Below, in pieces: positions 51,269 to 61,850 of a stretch of 64,000 bases of DNA (the first letter of the stretch is position 1; every line of letters starts with the position of its first letter). The position numbers were made by a program, and so were the translations under genes. The stretch comes from Oncomelania hupensis (taxonomy: Eukaryota > Mollusca > Gastropoda > Littorinimorpha > Pomatiopsidae). The stretch covers positions 19,386,118-19,450,117 of the forward strand of contig CM072512.1 in assembly GCA_036898135.1 (NCBI GenBank), in the 5' to 3' direction. Below the pieces are notes generated by a model, which worked only from the letters and a program-made list of their open reading frames with translations, had not been told where the DNA came from and did no database searches.

Positions 51269-53757
51269 CTTGTCTACGATCTGTCAGACTCGAGTCGTTT
51301 AGTACTAATTTCTCCTCATAGTGTACTTAAAAAAAATTGTTATGGTGTCAAATTTTGCTCTTACTGCTATGTCGTACGGTTGTAGAAAGACTCCTATACT
51401 ATTCAGATGCAAAATATAAATATATAATTCCTTTGGTCATTATGAATCTGTCATTCCATTTGGTCATCGAATGTGAGTTACTCTGGTATCTCAACTAGCA
51501 TCTCAGCTAGCCGTCCCAACAAAGTCGCAAAGAGGACCTTTTTCTGTTATTATTGTTGTTGCCGATTTTTATGTATTTTTTTTTAAATTCTTTTTATTTA
51601 ATTTTAATATCTGTTTTTCAGTAATTATTCAGTTATATTAGTAACATGTACGGTGAAATTTATGCTTCCATGAAAATGCAGTACACCATTAATTTAACCA
51701 TTTCCTATTTAAATTTTATGACGATGAGTTTACCTGAGAAATTGCATTGTTGTGATATTAACAGAGGATGTAAGGGGTAAACATTGCTCAACCAATCACT
51801 AAGCTTTAAAATTTGGGCTCTCTCTTCCTTGTTATAACATTATGCCTAATACACACACTTTTTCACTGCGTTGTTGCGTTTAGAATCAGCCTTGACGCTA
51901 GCAGTAGGTGCATGAACAAGTGAAATTATCGTTTTATATATAACCCAAAGATGTTGTGGTTGGGCTAGCTCGTATTTTCCGCTGTGGCAACACTCACTGT
52001 GAATTTTAAAACAATATGTAATGCTGAACTATGTGGCCGTGGGGCTCTTTAAAATAGCGTAGGCGGAAAGCAGTCGACGTCCTCTGCATGCACTCTGCTT
52101 TCTATCCTGATAAAAAGAATACTTAAAAAAAATTTGATATCCACTTCAGGTTTTACTTGAACAATACAAGTTAAAAATCATACATTTATATTTGCACTCT
52201 AAACCATTCAACCTTCACAACAGGTTGAAAAGGCAGTTGCTATTTATTCTTAACGGCACTTACAATATTCAGCAAAATTGTCGATTACTTCAGTTCAGTT
52301 CGCGCAGTAGGGATTAAAGATAAATTCATTCGGTTATTCGCCTCTTCAAATCTGCAATGACGGCGTTTGTTTCTATCGATCTCTTTTAGCAAGTTTAAAC
52401 TCTTGCCGTTGTAGCTGTCCATGTAAATTGCTTTTGTTTGTGTTTGCAAATGGCAAAGCAGTCTCCTCGATGTAAGGAAATAGATTACTGTATTATATAT
52501 ATATATGCGTGTGTGTGTGTGGGGAGAGAGAGAGAGAATGAGGGGGGGGGGGATTTTATGCCTGTGTAATCAGGATATATTTTTTGTCGGTACGCGATTT
52601 AAGTTTTATTGATTAACTGTTGATAGCAGTAGATAGAGTCTCCCCTCAACTCCACCTCATCACTCATCCCAACGATTGAAAGGGCTTAATGGAAGTTGGA
52701 GAGCATGTGTCGTGCCGTGTATTCTAATATTCTACTGTTTGTGAGATAGGTGTCATTGAAGGTTATTTATTATTTCGAATTGTGGAAGACGTTTATGACG
52801 AAAATACTGATACATGGGAAATACATTCGCTCGGAAACCGCCAATGCACTATCGGTGATTGAAAACCTTTAGCAGATGTTTCCATTATTTTTTATTTTTA
52901 AGCTTCATCGTTTCAGCGATGTTGTTTTTCTTAAGCTTCTTGGTTATTTTACGTGGCTGTCTGAATCACGCTGGCTGAAAAAGATGTTTTGTCGCTTCTG
53001 TTTCTGCTGTTGCAGCATATGTGTGCTTTTCGTAGCTGGTATTCCTTGGTATGATATGATGTACAGCACCGTTCTTCTTGTTATTAAAAAAAGAAAAGAC
53101 TTTACGCCTCTCTTTTTAATTGTCCAAACTATGCTTCAGCATTAGAACGATTCCTCATGAATATGTCCTTGAGAAGGAAGGGAATAGGACGCCAAAGGAC
53201 AATGAAGGACGAATTCTAACAAAGATAGTTTCTTCTGTCCTGTTATCTCCGCCTTCTCGTACTCCTTATTTGTTTCTGAAAGAGCTGTTCAAGAAGAGGC
53301 GTTCTGCTCTTTTAAATACAGTAGAAATCTTCCTCCTACACAAACTTTATGTTTTCATCTGCACACTCGCTTAACACGTCAGTTCTGACAATAGCGTGGC
53401 GATCAGGAACGCCTGTCCTGGCGTGTTAAGATGCGATCTCAAGTATTTTGCGTAACATAGTCGCCTCTGAAATGTTATAGTTTCATCACTCCGCTGCAGC
53501 CTGACCCACTCCCCACCCATCCCACCCCACCGCCCCTCACACTCACCACTATCATCTCTAGCAACCACAACAACTTCGTTGTACCGCACATCTTTACAAC
53601 ATCCAAGGGCCTCGAGCCATTGATGATGAAATAATCTCCCTTTTTTGGAGGAGGAGGAGGAGGGGGTGGTGTGGAGGGCGGGATGGGAGGGGTCTTATAT
53701 TATTTTTGCGGTAATCCGAGAGCGAGTAATGTATTGATTTTCACGATTCATTCGTGA
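51269..53757. other. Non-coding stretch
   Basis: No gene is supported. Small AT, GT and GA tracts plus a poly-G run lie at about 52495-52552, and a GGA-rich patch at about 53650-53690. Confidence 0.45.
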
Positions 53758-53762
53758 GTGGA

Positions 53763-54401
53763 TGTTACGTTGAAACGCGAACGAAAGTATGCCGGAAGCG
53801 TGTACGATAGATCTAATCGTTTCGATTTGCAAAGTATTCAATAATAGAGTTTATTTACCTTTGATTTGAGTTTGCATTGTTGTTAGGAAAGGCTTTGTAT
53901 AACGTTGATAATTTCCGTTAGTCGATATTGTTGTAGAATCTTCTGGATCGGCATGTTTATCATCGATCGAAGATTCGGGATAATTGTAGAAATTTGAAGG
54001 AACGATCCGGAAGGAGAAGAAATGTGTAATGACGTAAGTCAGTGATGACGATCTTTAGTTCGATTGGTGGCAGTACGTCATTTCTACCGTATTCGAAATC
54101 TTTCCGGAAAAGAGAGAGGTTATTTAATCGTGTGCCGAGATTGTTGTTGAGAGAGTAAAGTTGTTGATAGTGAAACTGAGAGTTGCTGTGAAAGTTGTTG
54201 AGTTGAATTGAGAATTGTATGCAGTTGTTGATGTGTGCTGAATAAAAGTGGAAAACTTCATACGTCGACTTTGTGACTTGTATGCTGTTTGGACGGGCTG
54301 TGTGAATAAACGAATCTGAGTTACACCTTATCAGGACTTCAGCATCGGGGCTGAATCAAATACTGATAAAGAAAAACACCAACATCAAACTGAGTGTAAC
54401 A
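53763..54401 (+). repeat. 5' LTR of copy 2
   Basis: Ends are TGTTACGTTG and GAGTGTAACA. A TATA-like TTATTTAA lies at about 54120. AATAAA occurs at about 54241 and 54304, compatible with a U3-R-U5 layout in which transcripts start after the first and end after one of the others. Confidence 0.93.
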
Positions 54402-54404
54402 TTT

Positions 54405-54422
54405 TGGGGGCCAAGCCGGGAT
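54405..54422 (+). promoter_or_regulatory. Primer-binding site of copy 2
   Basis: TGGGGGCCAAGCCGGGAT starts three bases after the LTR. TGGGG at the start and CCGGGAT at the end resemble a tRNA-Pro-type site, but the middle differs from the vertebrate tRNA-Pro sequence I recall. The primer tRNA is uncertain. Confidence 0.6.
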
Positions 54423-54951
54423 TCACGCCATAGCCAAGGGTTCAACTGCTACAACAAGCGAGTCAACGTTACGAGAGGCAGTCATCGAGGGTAGCCGCCA
54501 ACGAGTTGCGTCGAGCGGGGCCAACATACTGGGACTACATCACCGATAGGTTCGGGTTGACTGCAAGGGCGTGTAGTCGCTGAAGAGTTGCGTCGTGAGC
54601 GAACAACAGATCGGGACTACGTGGCTACCGTAAGACTACGTCGAGGGACAGTCTCGGAGCTACATCGCCAGTATTAGAGAGAGCGACGAGCGGACGTCGC
54701 GTCTACTTCAGCACAGGAGCGTATACATCAACACCAGCGTGGTGCAGCGTCGCATACGACGAGGACAGCGGGGCCTGCGTCAACGAAGGCGACTAGTGAC
54801 AAGCATCAGCGCTACTGCAGAAAGCGTGCTGTTCTAGAACAGTCTAGAAAGGTACAGCACAGTCAAGAACTTTCCAGAAAAAAAGAACTCTACAGTCAAG
54901 AACTTTCTAGGAAAAGAACTTTCTTGAAAAGAACTTTCCAGAAGCATCAAG
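54423..54951 (+). other. Leader of copy 2, with AAGAACTTTC repeats before gag
   Basis: A GC-rich leader without a long frame. Its last 90 bases (about 54862-54945) contain four to five variants of an AAGAACTTTCYAGAAAA unit. It may carry packaging or translation signals; none is proven. Confidence 0.6.
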
Positions 54952-57900
54952 ATGGCTGACTTCTGGCAGAAAGGGGTTGAACTGAATCTAAAAGGCAAGC
55001 AGCTGACGGAGTACGTCAAGTCTCAGGAGAGAATACGAGAAAGAGAATTGGAAGAGAAACGCCTAGAAAAAGAAATAGAATTAGAACAGAAGCGTCTAGA
55101 AATTGAAGAGCAACGACGTCGTGAAGAAAGGGAAGAACAGCGTCAACGGGAAGAAAGAGAAGAGCAGCGTAAAGAAAGAGAAGATGAGCGCAGGCGTGAG
55201 GAAAGAGAAGCTGATCGGCAGTTCCAACTAGAGTTGGCGCGCATCCAGCAACGGCAGCATGCGCCACAAGTTATCAGTGACAACAAAGCTCCAAAATTGC
55301 CAGCGTTTGTCGACGGGAAGGACCAGATCGACAGTTATTTGGCGAGATTTGAAAGGTTTGCCAAAAGCTCTAACTGGCAACCTCAAGACTGGGCGATTCG
55401 ACTAAGTGCACTTCTGACGGGGCAAGTACTCGACGTCTACACCAGATTGTCGGACGATGACGCTACAGACTACGACGTCTTGAAAGAGGCCCTATTGCAG
55501 TGCTACAACTTTACAGAGAAGGGCTACCGTAAACGCTTCCGTGAATGCCGGCCTAAGTCAGACGAGACGCCAAAGCAGTTTGTGGAGCGCCTGTCGTCAT
55601 ATCTACTCAAGTGGGTGGAGTTATCAGGCGAAACGAAGTCTTACGACAGTCTCCATGACCTGATCGTGAATAAACAATTTCTCAATGCCTGTCACAAGGA
55701 CCTAGCGACCCACTTAGAAGAACAAAAGCTGCAGACGCTTAAAGATGTGACTGAGGCTGCTGAAAGATATCTTATCGCTCATGGGAAAACGTTGGGGCCA
55801 ACCAGCGCGACGAAACATTTTCAGAAGACTGCAAACCATGGGAACCAGATCCAAGGAAGCCAGACGAGCCAGAGACAGACAGACTCCACGCCTCCTCCCA
55901 GGGAAGGGCATTCAAGGGGCTGTTTCACCTGCAACGCTACAGACCACAGAGCTTCTAACTGTCCTCAAAACAAAAGTAGCGGACAGCGGAGCAGTACGGA
56001 CAACGCAGCGGCGGGCAACCGGCAGAGGCGGTTCTCCAATCAACGGCAAAACAGTAGATCTGACCATCAAGTGTGCGGCGGGAGCGTCATTCTTCCGAGT
56101 GAGACCAAGCGCACAGCTACCCCTGCGGACGTGCAAGAGTGCATGACTGATGGCCAACTTCTCCTTGCCAACGGAAAATCCATCCCCGTCGTCGCCAGCG
56201 CAGCTGTGACCGTCCAGAACATGCCTGTTTCCAAGGGACGCGTCGGAAATCATGAAGTGACTGTTCTAAGAGACTCTGGCTGCAGTGGGGTCATCGTCAG
56301 AGAAGACCTAATCGCTAAAGAACAGTTCACTGGCGATTCTAAATGGACACTCATGGCCGACAGCAAATGTGTGAAAGCGCCAGTTGCAAAAATTCATGTC
56401 AACACCCCTTTCTACATAGGCGAAGTCGAAGCGGTTTGCCTGAAGAAGCCGCTGTATGATTTGATGATCGGGAATATCGACGGCGCGAGACGACCCGACG
56501 ACCCCGATCCAGAGTGGAGTCCTGCCTCAACCCAACGCGTCGAAGTTGTGGAGGAGGATCCATTGCCGTTTCCCGATGGAGACCTTACAGAGCTGCTACG
56601 GGACAATGTGGTTACTCCGGCTCAGCCCTGCCGACCAGAGATCGTCAGTGCTGTTACTACCAGGGCCCAGGCCAAGAGAGACAAGGTGTCTACACCACTG
56701 AAGGTCGCCGACAACTCCAAAGCTGCCATCGTGGACAGAGATAAGCTGATCCAGCTCCAGGAAGCTGATAGCACTTTAAACAAGTACAGGAACCGCCAAG
56801 ACCACGTGACCAAAGGCAGTGGTACGGTCTATTTTGAGGTGAAGGCCAAGATCCTGTACCGAATCTTCCAGCACCCGAGGGTCAACGGAGGGAAACCACT
56901 ACGTCAAGTCTTGGTACCGTTACCCCTAAGGCGCCAGGTGATGGAAGTAGCGCATGACTCAATCATGGGAGGTCACCTAGGTATCAAGAAGACGTCAGAC
57001 CGAATCCAGGCGGTATTCTACTGGCCAGGACTTCATGCGGACATCAGCCGTTTCTGCCGATCATGTGACATTTGCCAGAAGACCATACCTCGAGGAAGGG
57101 TCCCGAAAGTGCCTATGCAGAGGATGCCTCTGATCGACCGACCTTTCAAGAGGGTGGCCTTAGACTTAATCGGCGAAATAAGACCTCCGAGTGAAGAAGG
57201 TCATCGATGGGTACTGACTTTAGTGGACTATGCGACTCGGTACCCAGAAGCAGTGCCACTGAAGAAGATTGACACTGAAACTGTAGCAGAGGCACTGGTG
57301 GACATGTTCAGTAGGCTTGGAGTGCCTGAAGAAATTCTGACAGACCTCGGGACGCAGTTCGTCTCTGACTGCATGAAGGAGGTCAACCGACTGCTGAGCA
57401 TCCGGCATTTGACTACGACACCCTACCATCCAATGTGCAACGGGCTCGTCGAGAAGTTCAATGCTACGCTGAAGTCCACCTTGAAGAAACTGTGCAGCGA
57501 GCAGCCCAGACAATGGCATCGCTACATCAACGCCCTACTTTTCGCCTACAGAGAAGTACCGCAGGAGTCCACCGGCTTTTCTCCGTACGAGCTGCTGTAC
57601 GGAAGAACCATCCGAGGGCCGATGCACATCCTAAAAGAACTGTGGACGAAAGAAGTGGACACCCCAGAGGTGAAGAACAGTTACCAGTACGTGTTTGAGC
57701 TACGGGAGAAGCTGGAGCAGACTCTCGAGATAGCCAGAGAAAACCTGAAGAAGTCCCAAGACTGTGGAAAGCACTACTACGATCGTAGGGCTGTGAACAG
57801 GAAGTTTAAACCTGGCAACAAAGTGCTGGTGCTGCTACCTACTGATCACAATAAGTTGCTGATGCAGTGGAAAGGCCCGTACGATGTGGAGACCGTGGTG

Positions 57901-59484
57901 GGGATCAACGACTATAAGGTGAAGGTCGGCCAGCATTCCAAGATATACCACGCCAACCTCCTTAAGCTGTACGTGGAAAGGCCAACAGAGACTGTGCACG
58001 CAGCCACAGCAGCTGTGACCGACGACAGCTTTGACAGCGAAGAACTGTTGGAACTGGGAGACTTCCACAGCAAAGAAGGCATCGATGATGTTAAGCTAGG
58101 ACCAAGCTTGACGGAAGGTCAAAAGATGGAGCTCAAGGACCTTATGGGCGAGTTTCCCCACAACTTCAGCGATGTCCCTGGCTCTACAACTTTGGTCGAA
58201 CACGAAGTCCACCTCACTTCGAATATCCCTGTTCGATCCAAGCCCTTCCCGATCCCTTTCAAGGCCCGCGAATCCTTGAAGAAAGACATCGATGAGATGC
58301 TGAGGATGGGCATCATCAGGGAGTCCAGTTCCCCCTACGCGTCCCCTGTCGTGGTCGTGAAGAAGAAGGACGGCAGCAACAGAGTATGCATCGACTACAG
58401 GAAGGTTAATAAGATCACCGTCTTTGACCCTGAGCCGATGCCTACCGCAGCAGACCTCTTCCGCCAACTATCGGGGAGTAGAATCTTCTCAAAGATTGAC
58501 CTCAGCAAGGGTTATTGGCAAGTCCCCGTGCGTCAACAGGACATACCAAAGACTGCTTTCATAACTCCTGATGGGACGTACGAGTGCCTAAGGATGCCCT
58601 TTGGCATGGTCAACAGCGGAGCTACCCTGAAGAGAGGAATGAGGAAGATGCTCAAAGGGATGGACAACGTCGTGTGTTACTGGGACGACCTGCTAGTCCA
58701 CACCCGCACCTGGGAAGAGCATCTGCAGACCTTGAGGGAGCTGTTTCACCGTCTAACAGAAGCTAACCTGACCGTGAGACCCAGTAAGTGCATTCTGGGG
58801 ACTGACAACGTCGACTTTATCGGCCATTCGCTGAAAGAAGGACAAAAGGGGCTTCTGCTAGAAAACGTCACCAAAATTCTGAACGCTCCACGTCCCCAAA
58901 CAAAGAAGCAAGTACGATCTTTCCTGGGATTGGCTGGGTATTATAGGGAGTTCGTACCGAACTACTCAGCCATCACAGCACCTTTGTCGGACCTGGTGCG
59001 GAAAGGCTGTCCAAACCAAGTGCAGTGGGGACCGTCTCAGGAGAGGGCATACCAGACTGTGCGCGACCTCCTTTCGAAGGATCCGGTGCTACGACTGCCT
59101 GACACTTCCAAAGAATTCGTCTTAAGAACAGACGCAGCGGACGAAGGCATCGGCGCCATACTGATGCAAGAACACGAAGGGAAACTATTTCCGGTCAGTT
59201 ACGCCAGCAAGAAGCTGTCCAGGGCTGAGAAAAATTACTCGACCATGGAGAAAGAGTGCCTTGCCATCATATGGGGAATCCGGAAGTTCGAACTGTACCT
59301 TCAAGGAGTGAAGTTCGTGCTACAGACTGATCACAAGCCGCTAACTTACTTGAACTCTGCCAAGTTTGTGAACAGTCGGATCATGAGATGGGCTATGTAC
59401 TTGCAGAACTTTAACATGCGAGTAGAATCTATCAAAGGATCGGACAATGTTGGTGCGGACTTCCTCAGCAGAGTGTGTGAATAA
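54952..59484 (+). CDS. Gag-Pol polyprotein of Gmr1-like retrotransposon, 1510 aa, intact
   Basis: One frame encodes all domains. In order: a Glu/Arg/Lys-rich coiled coil (about 22-100), capsid-like Gag (about 110-275), a CCHC knuckle (C324, C327, H332, C337), aspartic protease with DSG at 441-443, and an HHCC zinc finger (H668, H675, C705, C708). Integrase D738, D798 and E834 (D,D35E) follow, then a GPY/F module near WKGPY (973-977). Reverse transcriptase (about 1085-1260) has D1183 and YWDD at 1243-1246. RNase H (about 1385-1505) has D1394, a Glu in TMEKE and D1460. The start is the first ATG of the frame, AAG ATG G context, and gives a sensible Gag. There is no gag/pol frameshift or stop, so a single polyprotein is probably cut by the protease. 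The integrase-before-reverse-transcriptase order is that of Gmr1. YWDD and DSG depart from the commoner YVDD/YIDD and DTG. Role: reverse transcription and integration of the element. Confidence 0.95.
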   Translation: MADFWQKGVELNLKGKQLTEYVKSQERIRERELEEKRLEKEIELEQKRLEIEEQRRREEREEQRQREEREEQRKEREDERRREEREADRQFQLELARIQQRQHAPQVISDNKAPKLPAFVDGKDQIDSYLARFERFAKSSNWQPQDWAIRLSALLTGQVLDVYTRLSDDDATDYDVLKEALLQCYNFTEKGYRKRFRECRPKSDETPKQFVERLSSYLLKWVELSGETKSYDSLHDLIVNKQFLNACHKDLATHLEEQKLQTLKDVTEAAERYLIAHGKTLGPTSATKHFQKTANHGNQIQGSQTSQRQTDSTPPPREGHSRGCFTCNATDHRASNCPQNKSSGQRSSTDNAAAGNRQRRFSNQRQNSRSDHQVCGGSVILPSETKRTATPADVQECMTDGQLLLANGKSIPVVASAAVTVQNMPVSKGRVGNHEVTVLRDSGCSGVIVREDLIAKEQFTGDSKWTLMADSKCVKAPVAKIHVNTPFYIGEVEAVCLKKPLYDLMIGNIDGARRPDDPDPEWSPASTQRVEVVEEDPLPFPDGDLTELLRDNVVTPAQPCRPEIVSAVTTRAQAKRDKVSTPLKVADNSKAAIVDRDKLIQLQEADSTLNKYRNRQDHVTKGSGTVYFEVKAKILYRIFQHPRVNGGKPLRQVLVPLPLRRQVMEVAHDSIMGGHLGIKKTSDRIQAVFYWPGLHADISRFCRSCDICQKTIPRGRVPKVPMQRMPLIDRPFKRVALDLIGEIRPPSEEGHRWVLTLVDYATRYPEAVPLKKIDTETVAEALVDMFSRLGVPEEILTDLGTQFVSDCMKEVNRLLSIRHLTTTPYHPMCNGLVEKFNATLKSTLKKLCSEQPRQWHRYINALLFAYREVPQESTGFSPYELLYGRTIRGPMHILKELWTKEVDTPEVKNSYQYVFELREKLEQTLEIARENLKKSQDCGKHYYDRRAVNRKFKPGNKVLVLLPTDHNKLLMQWKGPYDVETVVGINDYKVKVGQHSKIYHANLLKLYVERPTETVHAATAAVTDDSFDSEELLELGDFHSKEGIDDVKLGPSLTEGQKMELKDLMGEFPHNFSDVPGSTTLVEHEVHLTSNIPVRSKPFPIPFKARESLKKDIDEMLRMGIIRESSSPYASPVVVVKKKDGSNRVCIDYRKVNKITVFDPEPMPTAADLFRQLSGSRIFSKIDLSKGYWQVPVRQQDIPKTAFITPDGTYECLRMPFGMVNSGATLKRGMRKMLKGMDNVVCYWDDLLVHTRTWEEHLQTLRELFHRLTEANLTVRPSKCILGTDNVDFIGHSLKEGQKGLLLENVTKILNAPRPQTKKQVRSFLGLAGYYREFVPNYSAITAPLSDLVRKGCPNQVQWGPSQERAYQTVRDLLSKDPVLRLPDTSKEFVLRTDAADEGIGAILMQEHEGKLFPVSYASKKLSRAEKNYSTMEKECLAIIWGIRKFELYLQGVKFVLQTDHKPLTYLNSAKFVNSRIMRWAMYLQNFNMRVESIKGSDNVGADFLSRVCE

Positions 59485-59679
59485 AGAACATTGACTGTGT
59501 GGATGAACTGTGAACATTGACAATATCCAGATAGACTTGAAGATGAAAACCATTGACTCTGTGTAAATAAGCTGAGCGCAATTACAGTATTCAGACAGTC
59601 TGAAATAAGTCTTAATTCCGTACTTTGTTTGTGCATTACGTTTCAACGTTGTTGAAAGAAATTGGGTAAATTTCTTCTT

Positions 59680-59692
59680 GAGTGGGGGGTTA
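59680..59692 (+). promoter_or_regulatory. Polypurine tract of copy 2
   Basis: GAGTGGGGGG, then TTA, directly before the 3' LTR. It is the expected primer site for plus-strand synthesis. Confidence 0.75.
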
Positions 59693-60331
59693 TGTTACGT
59701 TGAAACGCGAACGAAAGTATGCCGGAAGCGTGTACGATAGATCTAATCGTTTCGATTTGCAAAGTATTCAATAATAGAGTTTATTTACCTTTGATTTGAG
59801 TTTGCATTGTTGTTAGGAAAGGCTTTGTATAACGTTGATAATTTCCGTTAGTCGATATTGTTGTAGAATCTTCTGGATCGGCATGTTTATCATCGATCGA
59901 AGATTCGGGATAATTGTAGAAATTTGAAGGAACGATCCGGAAGGAGAAGAAATGTGTAATGACGTAAGTCAGTGATGACGATCTTTAGTTCGATTGGTGG
60001 CAGTACGTCATTTCTACCGTATTCGAAATCTTTCCGGAAAAGAGAGAGGTTATTTAATCGTGTGCCGAGATTGTTGTTGAGAGAGTAAAGTTGTTGATAG
60101 TGAAACTGAGAGTTGCTGTGAAAGTTGTTGAGTTGAATTGAGAATTGTATGCAGTTGTTGATGTGTGCTGAATAAAAGTGAAAAACTTCATACGTCGACT
60201 TTGTGACTTGTATGCTGTTTGGACGGGCTGTGTGAATAAACGAATCTGAGTTACACCTTATCAGGACTTCAGCATCGGGGCTGAATCAAATACTGATAAA
60301 GAAAAACACCAACATCAAACTGAGTGTAACA
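59693..60331 (+). repeat. 3' LTR of copy 2
   Basis: Same length and ends as the 5' LTR, with one base different by eye (A at 60181). Confidence 0.95.
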
Positions 60332-60336
60332 GTGGA

Positions 60337-61788
60337 CGAATTCTGGAAATGTAATTTGGTGAATCCACAAGGGATGTACATGCGTGGAATGTGATACCCG
60401 CAGGGGATTTGAATGAAATTTGCTGGGATGAAGAGCTCTTCTAGCGATGTTGGTTGTCACTTTGTTATTTCCTTCTTATTGTTGGTTGATGTTGATGAAG
60501 TAGGTCTTATTGTTGGTAGGAGTGGTGGTGCTGCTGCTACTGCTGCCGCTGCTGTTGATTATTGTGATGGTGATGACAACGTTTAACTAAAATTTTCTAA
60601 TTCGTTGATTTAGTCAAATATTATAAGATTTAAGAGTATAATATGCCCTTGAAAGGTTAGGAACTTCATATTATCTGGATTTTAGCAAAATGCATACGCT
60701 AGCTGTCTCTGTGCTCGGCGCTTCGAGCTGCTCTTTGAGTAGAAGAGTGTGATCATAAGAACACAGACTAAGATGCAGTCCTCGAGAAATTCTCCTTGTT
60801 CTTCAGTTTGCGCGCACTCTGCGTGTATAATACCTAAAGTCTTCTGCTGCAATATTTCCTCCCAAGAAATGTATGAACTTGCAACTAACTGTATTAGAAC
60901 CTTGCACACTCTGGGAGATTTACCAGCTTAGCTTGATTGATTACAGGCCGATTTTTGCACCTGTTCCGGACATGTTCCAGTTATCACCTAGTCCCCCGTG
61001 CTTCGCGCATGCTTGATTTCCGTTTACTAACCAATCAGACGCTCTTAATGATACTTCTGAGATGTTTTTGCGTAGCTGAGAACATGTCACGAGTTTAAGA
61101 AAGCGATAGGACCTGTTGCATGTATTTCAAACTGCTGCAGTTTTATATATATATCGTTGAAGCTGCTTTAAGATTGCCTCTGGAATCTTGGGACTTTTGC
61201 TGTACATGTCTTGAGATCGTAGGGCAGAGCGGAGGTGTCCTATGCTATCTCAGCCTCTGACTTATTTACTGCTTAGCACATATAGCGTGATTATGCAGTT
61301 AACCCCAGCAGCAGCAGGGCAAAGCATACAGGCGAAACCACCGACCAGTTTTCAGTTCAAGCATCATTTGTTTGATGCCGTGCCAAGGAAAAGGAATCGG
61401 CGTAGATGTTTATTTAGTGCTCGAACCTTCCCAGTCTTTTGAATGAATTCACACACCCCGCGTAGTAACGCTGAAGATAGATGCTACTTGTAGGAGATTG
61501 ATCAGAAGGTTTATTAGGGTGCCTGTGTCGAGGGGAAAAGTACGCAAATGAAAGTAGATCAAAGAAGATAGCAACCGTAATGTTGAACCTAATGTTGGTT
61601 TACAGTTTGTGTTCATGTGATTGTTTTACTTCTTTGTCTGTATCTATGTGTTTCTAAGGGCCTTTGTGTTGTTTTTTTTGTTTTGTTTTTTTAACGACAG
61701 AGACTGGGAGAATGAATATTTATATAAACATTGAAGCAGGTTTACAAGCACTGAAGTATGAATGTTGTGTTTTGCTTTATGCTTGCAG
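60337..61788. other. Non-coding intronic stretch
   Basis: No exon is supported before the acceptor at 61788. Short frames only. Confidence 0.45.
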
Positions 61789-61850
61789 ATATCCACGAAA
61801 ACAGCGTGAACAACCACAGCTCTCCGACATACAGCCCATCACACATACAG
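61789..61850 (+). CDS. Microexon, 62 bp, of the SH3-domain gene
   Basis: The acceptor TATGCTTGCAG/ATATCC follows a T-rich tract; the donor is ATACAG/GTCAGT. Its first two bases complete the codon opened at 30363 (G+AT, Asp), and the 20 codons after it end in phase 0. The peptide DIHENSVNNHSSPTYSPSHI continues the Ser/Pro/His-rich style of the preceding exon and adds two SP sites. Matching phase, both splice sites and composition together support it. A cassette exon between 30363 and 61789 cannot be excluded. Confidence 0.75.

Larger units (their letters stand above)
53763..60331 (+). mobile_element. Near-intact Gmr1-like Ty3/gypsy LTR retrotransposon (copy 2)
   Basis: Two 639-bp LTRs (53763-54401 and 59693-60331) flank a primer-binding site, a 550-bp leader, one 1510-codon gag-pol frame and a polypurine tract. 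GTGGA target duplications flank it exactly (53758-53762 and 60332-60336). The LTRs run TGTTAC...GTAACA. In my base-by-base reading they differ only at 54251 (G) versus 60181 (A). Together with the unbroken frame, this means a very recent insertion. Integrase precedes reverse transcriptase. The element lies in the sense direction inside the 31-kb host intron. Total length is 6569 bp. Confidence 0.95.

Noticed and set aside
58096..58467. 123-codon minus-strand frame
   Set aside because: Antisense to the reverse transcriptase region of gag-pol.
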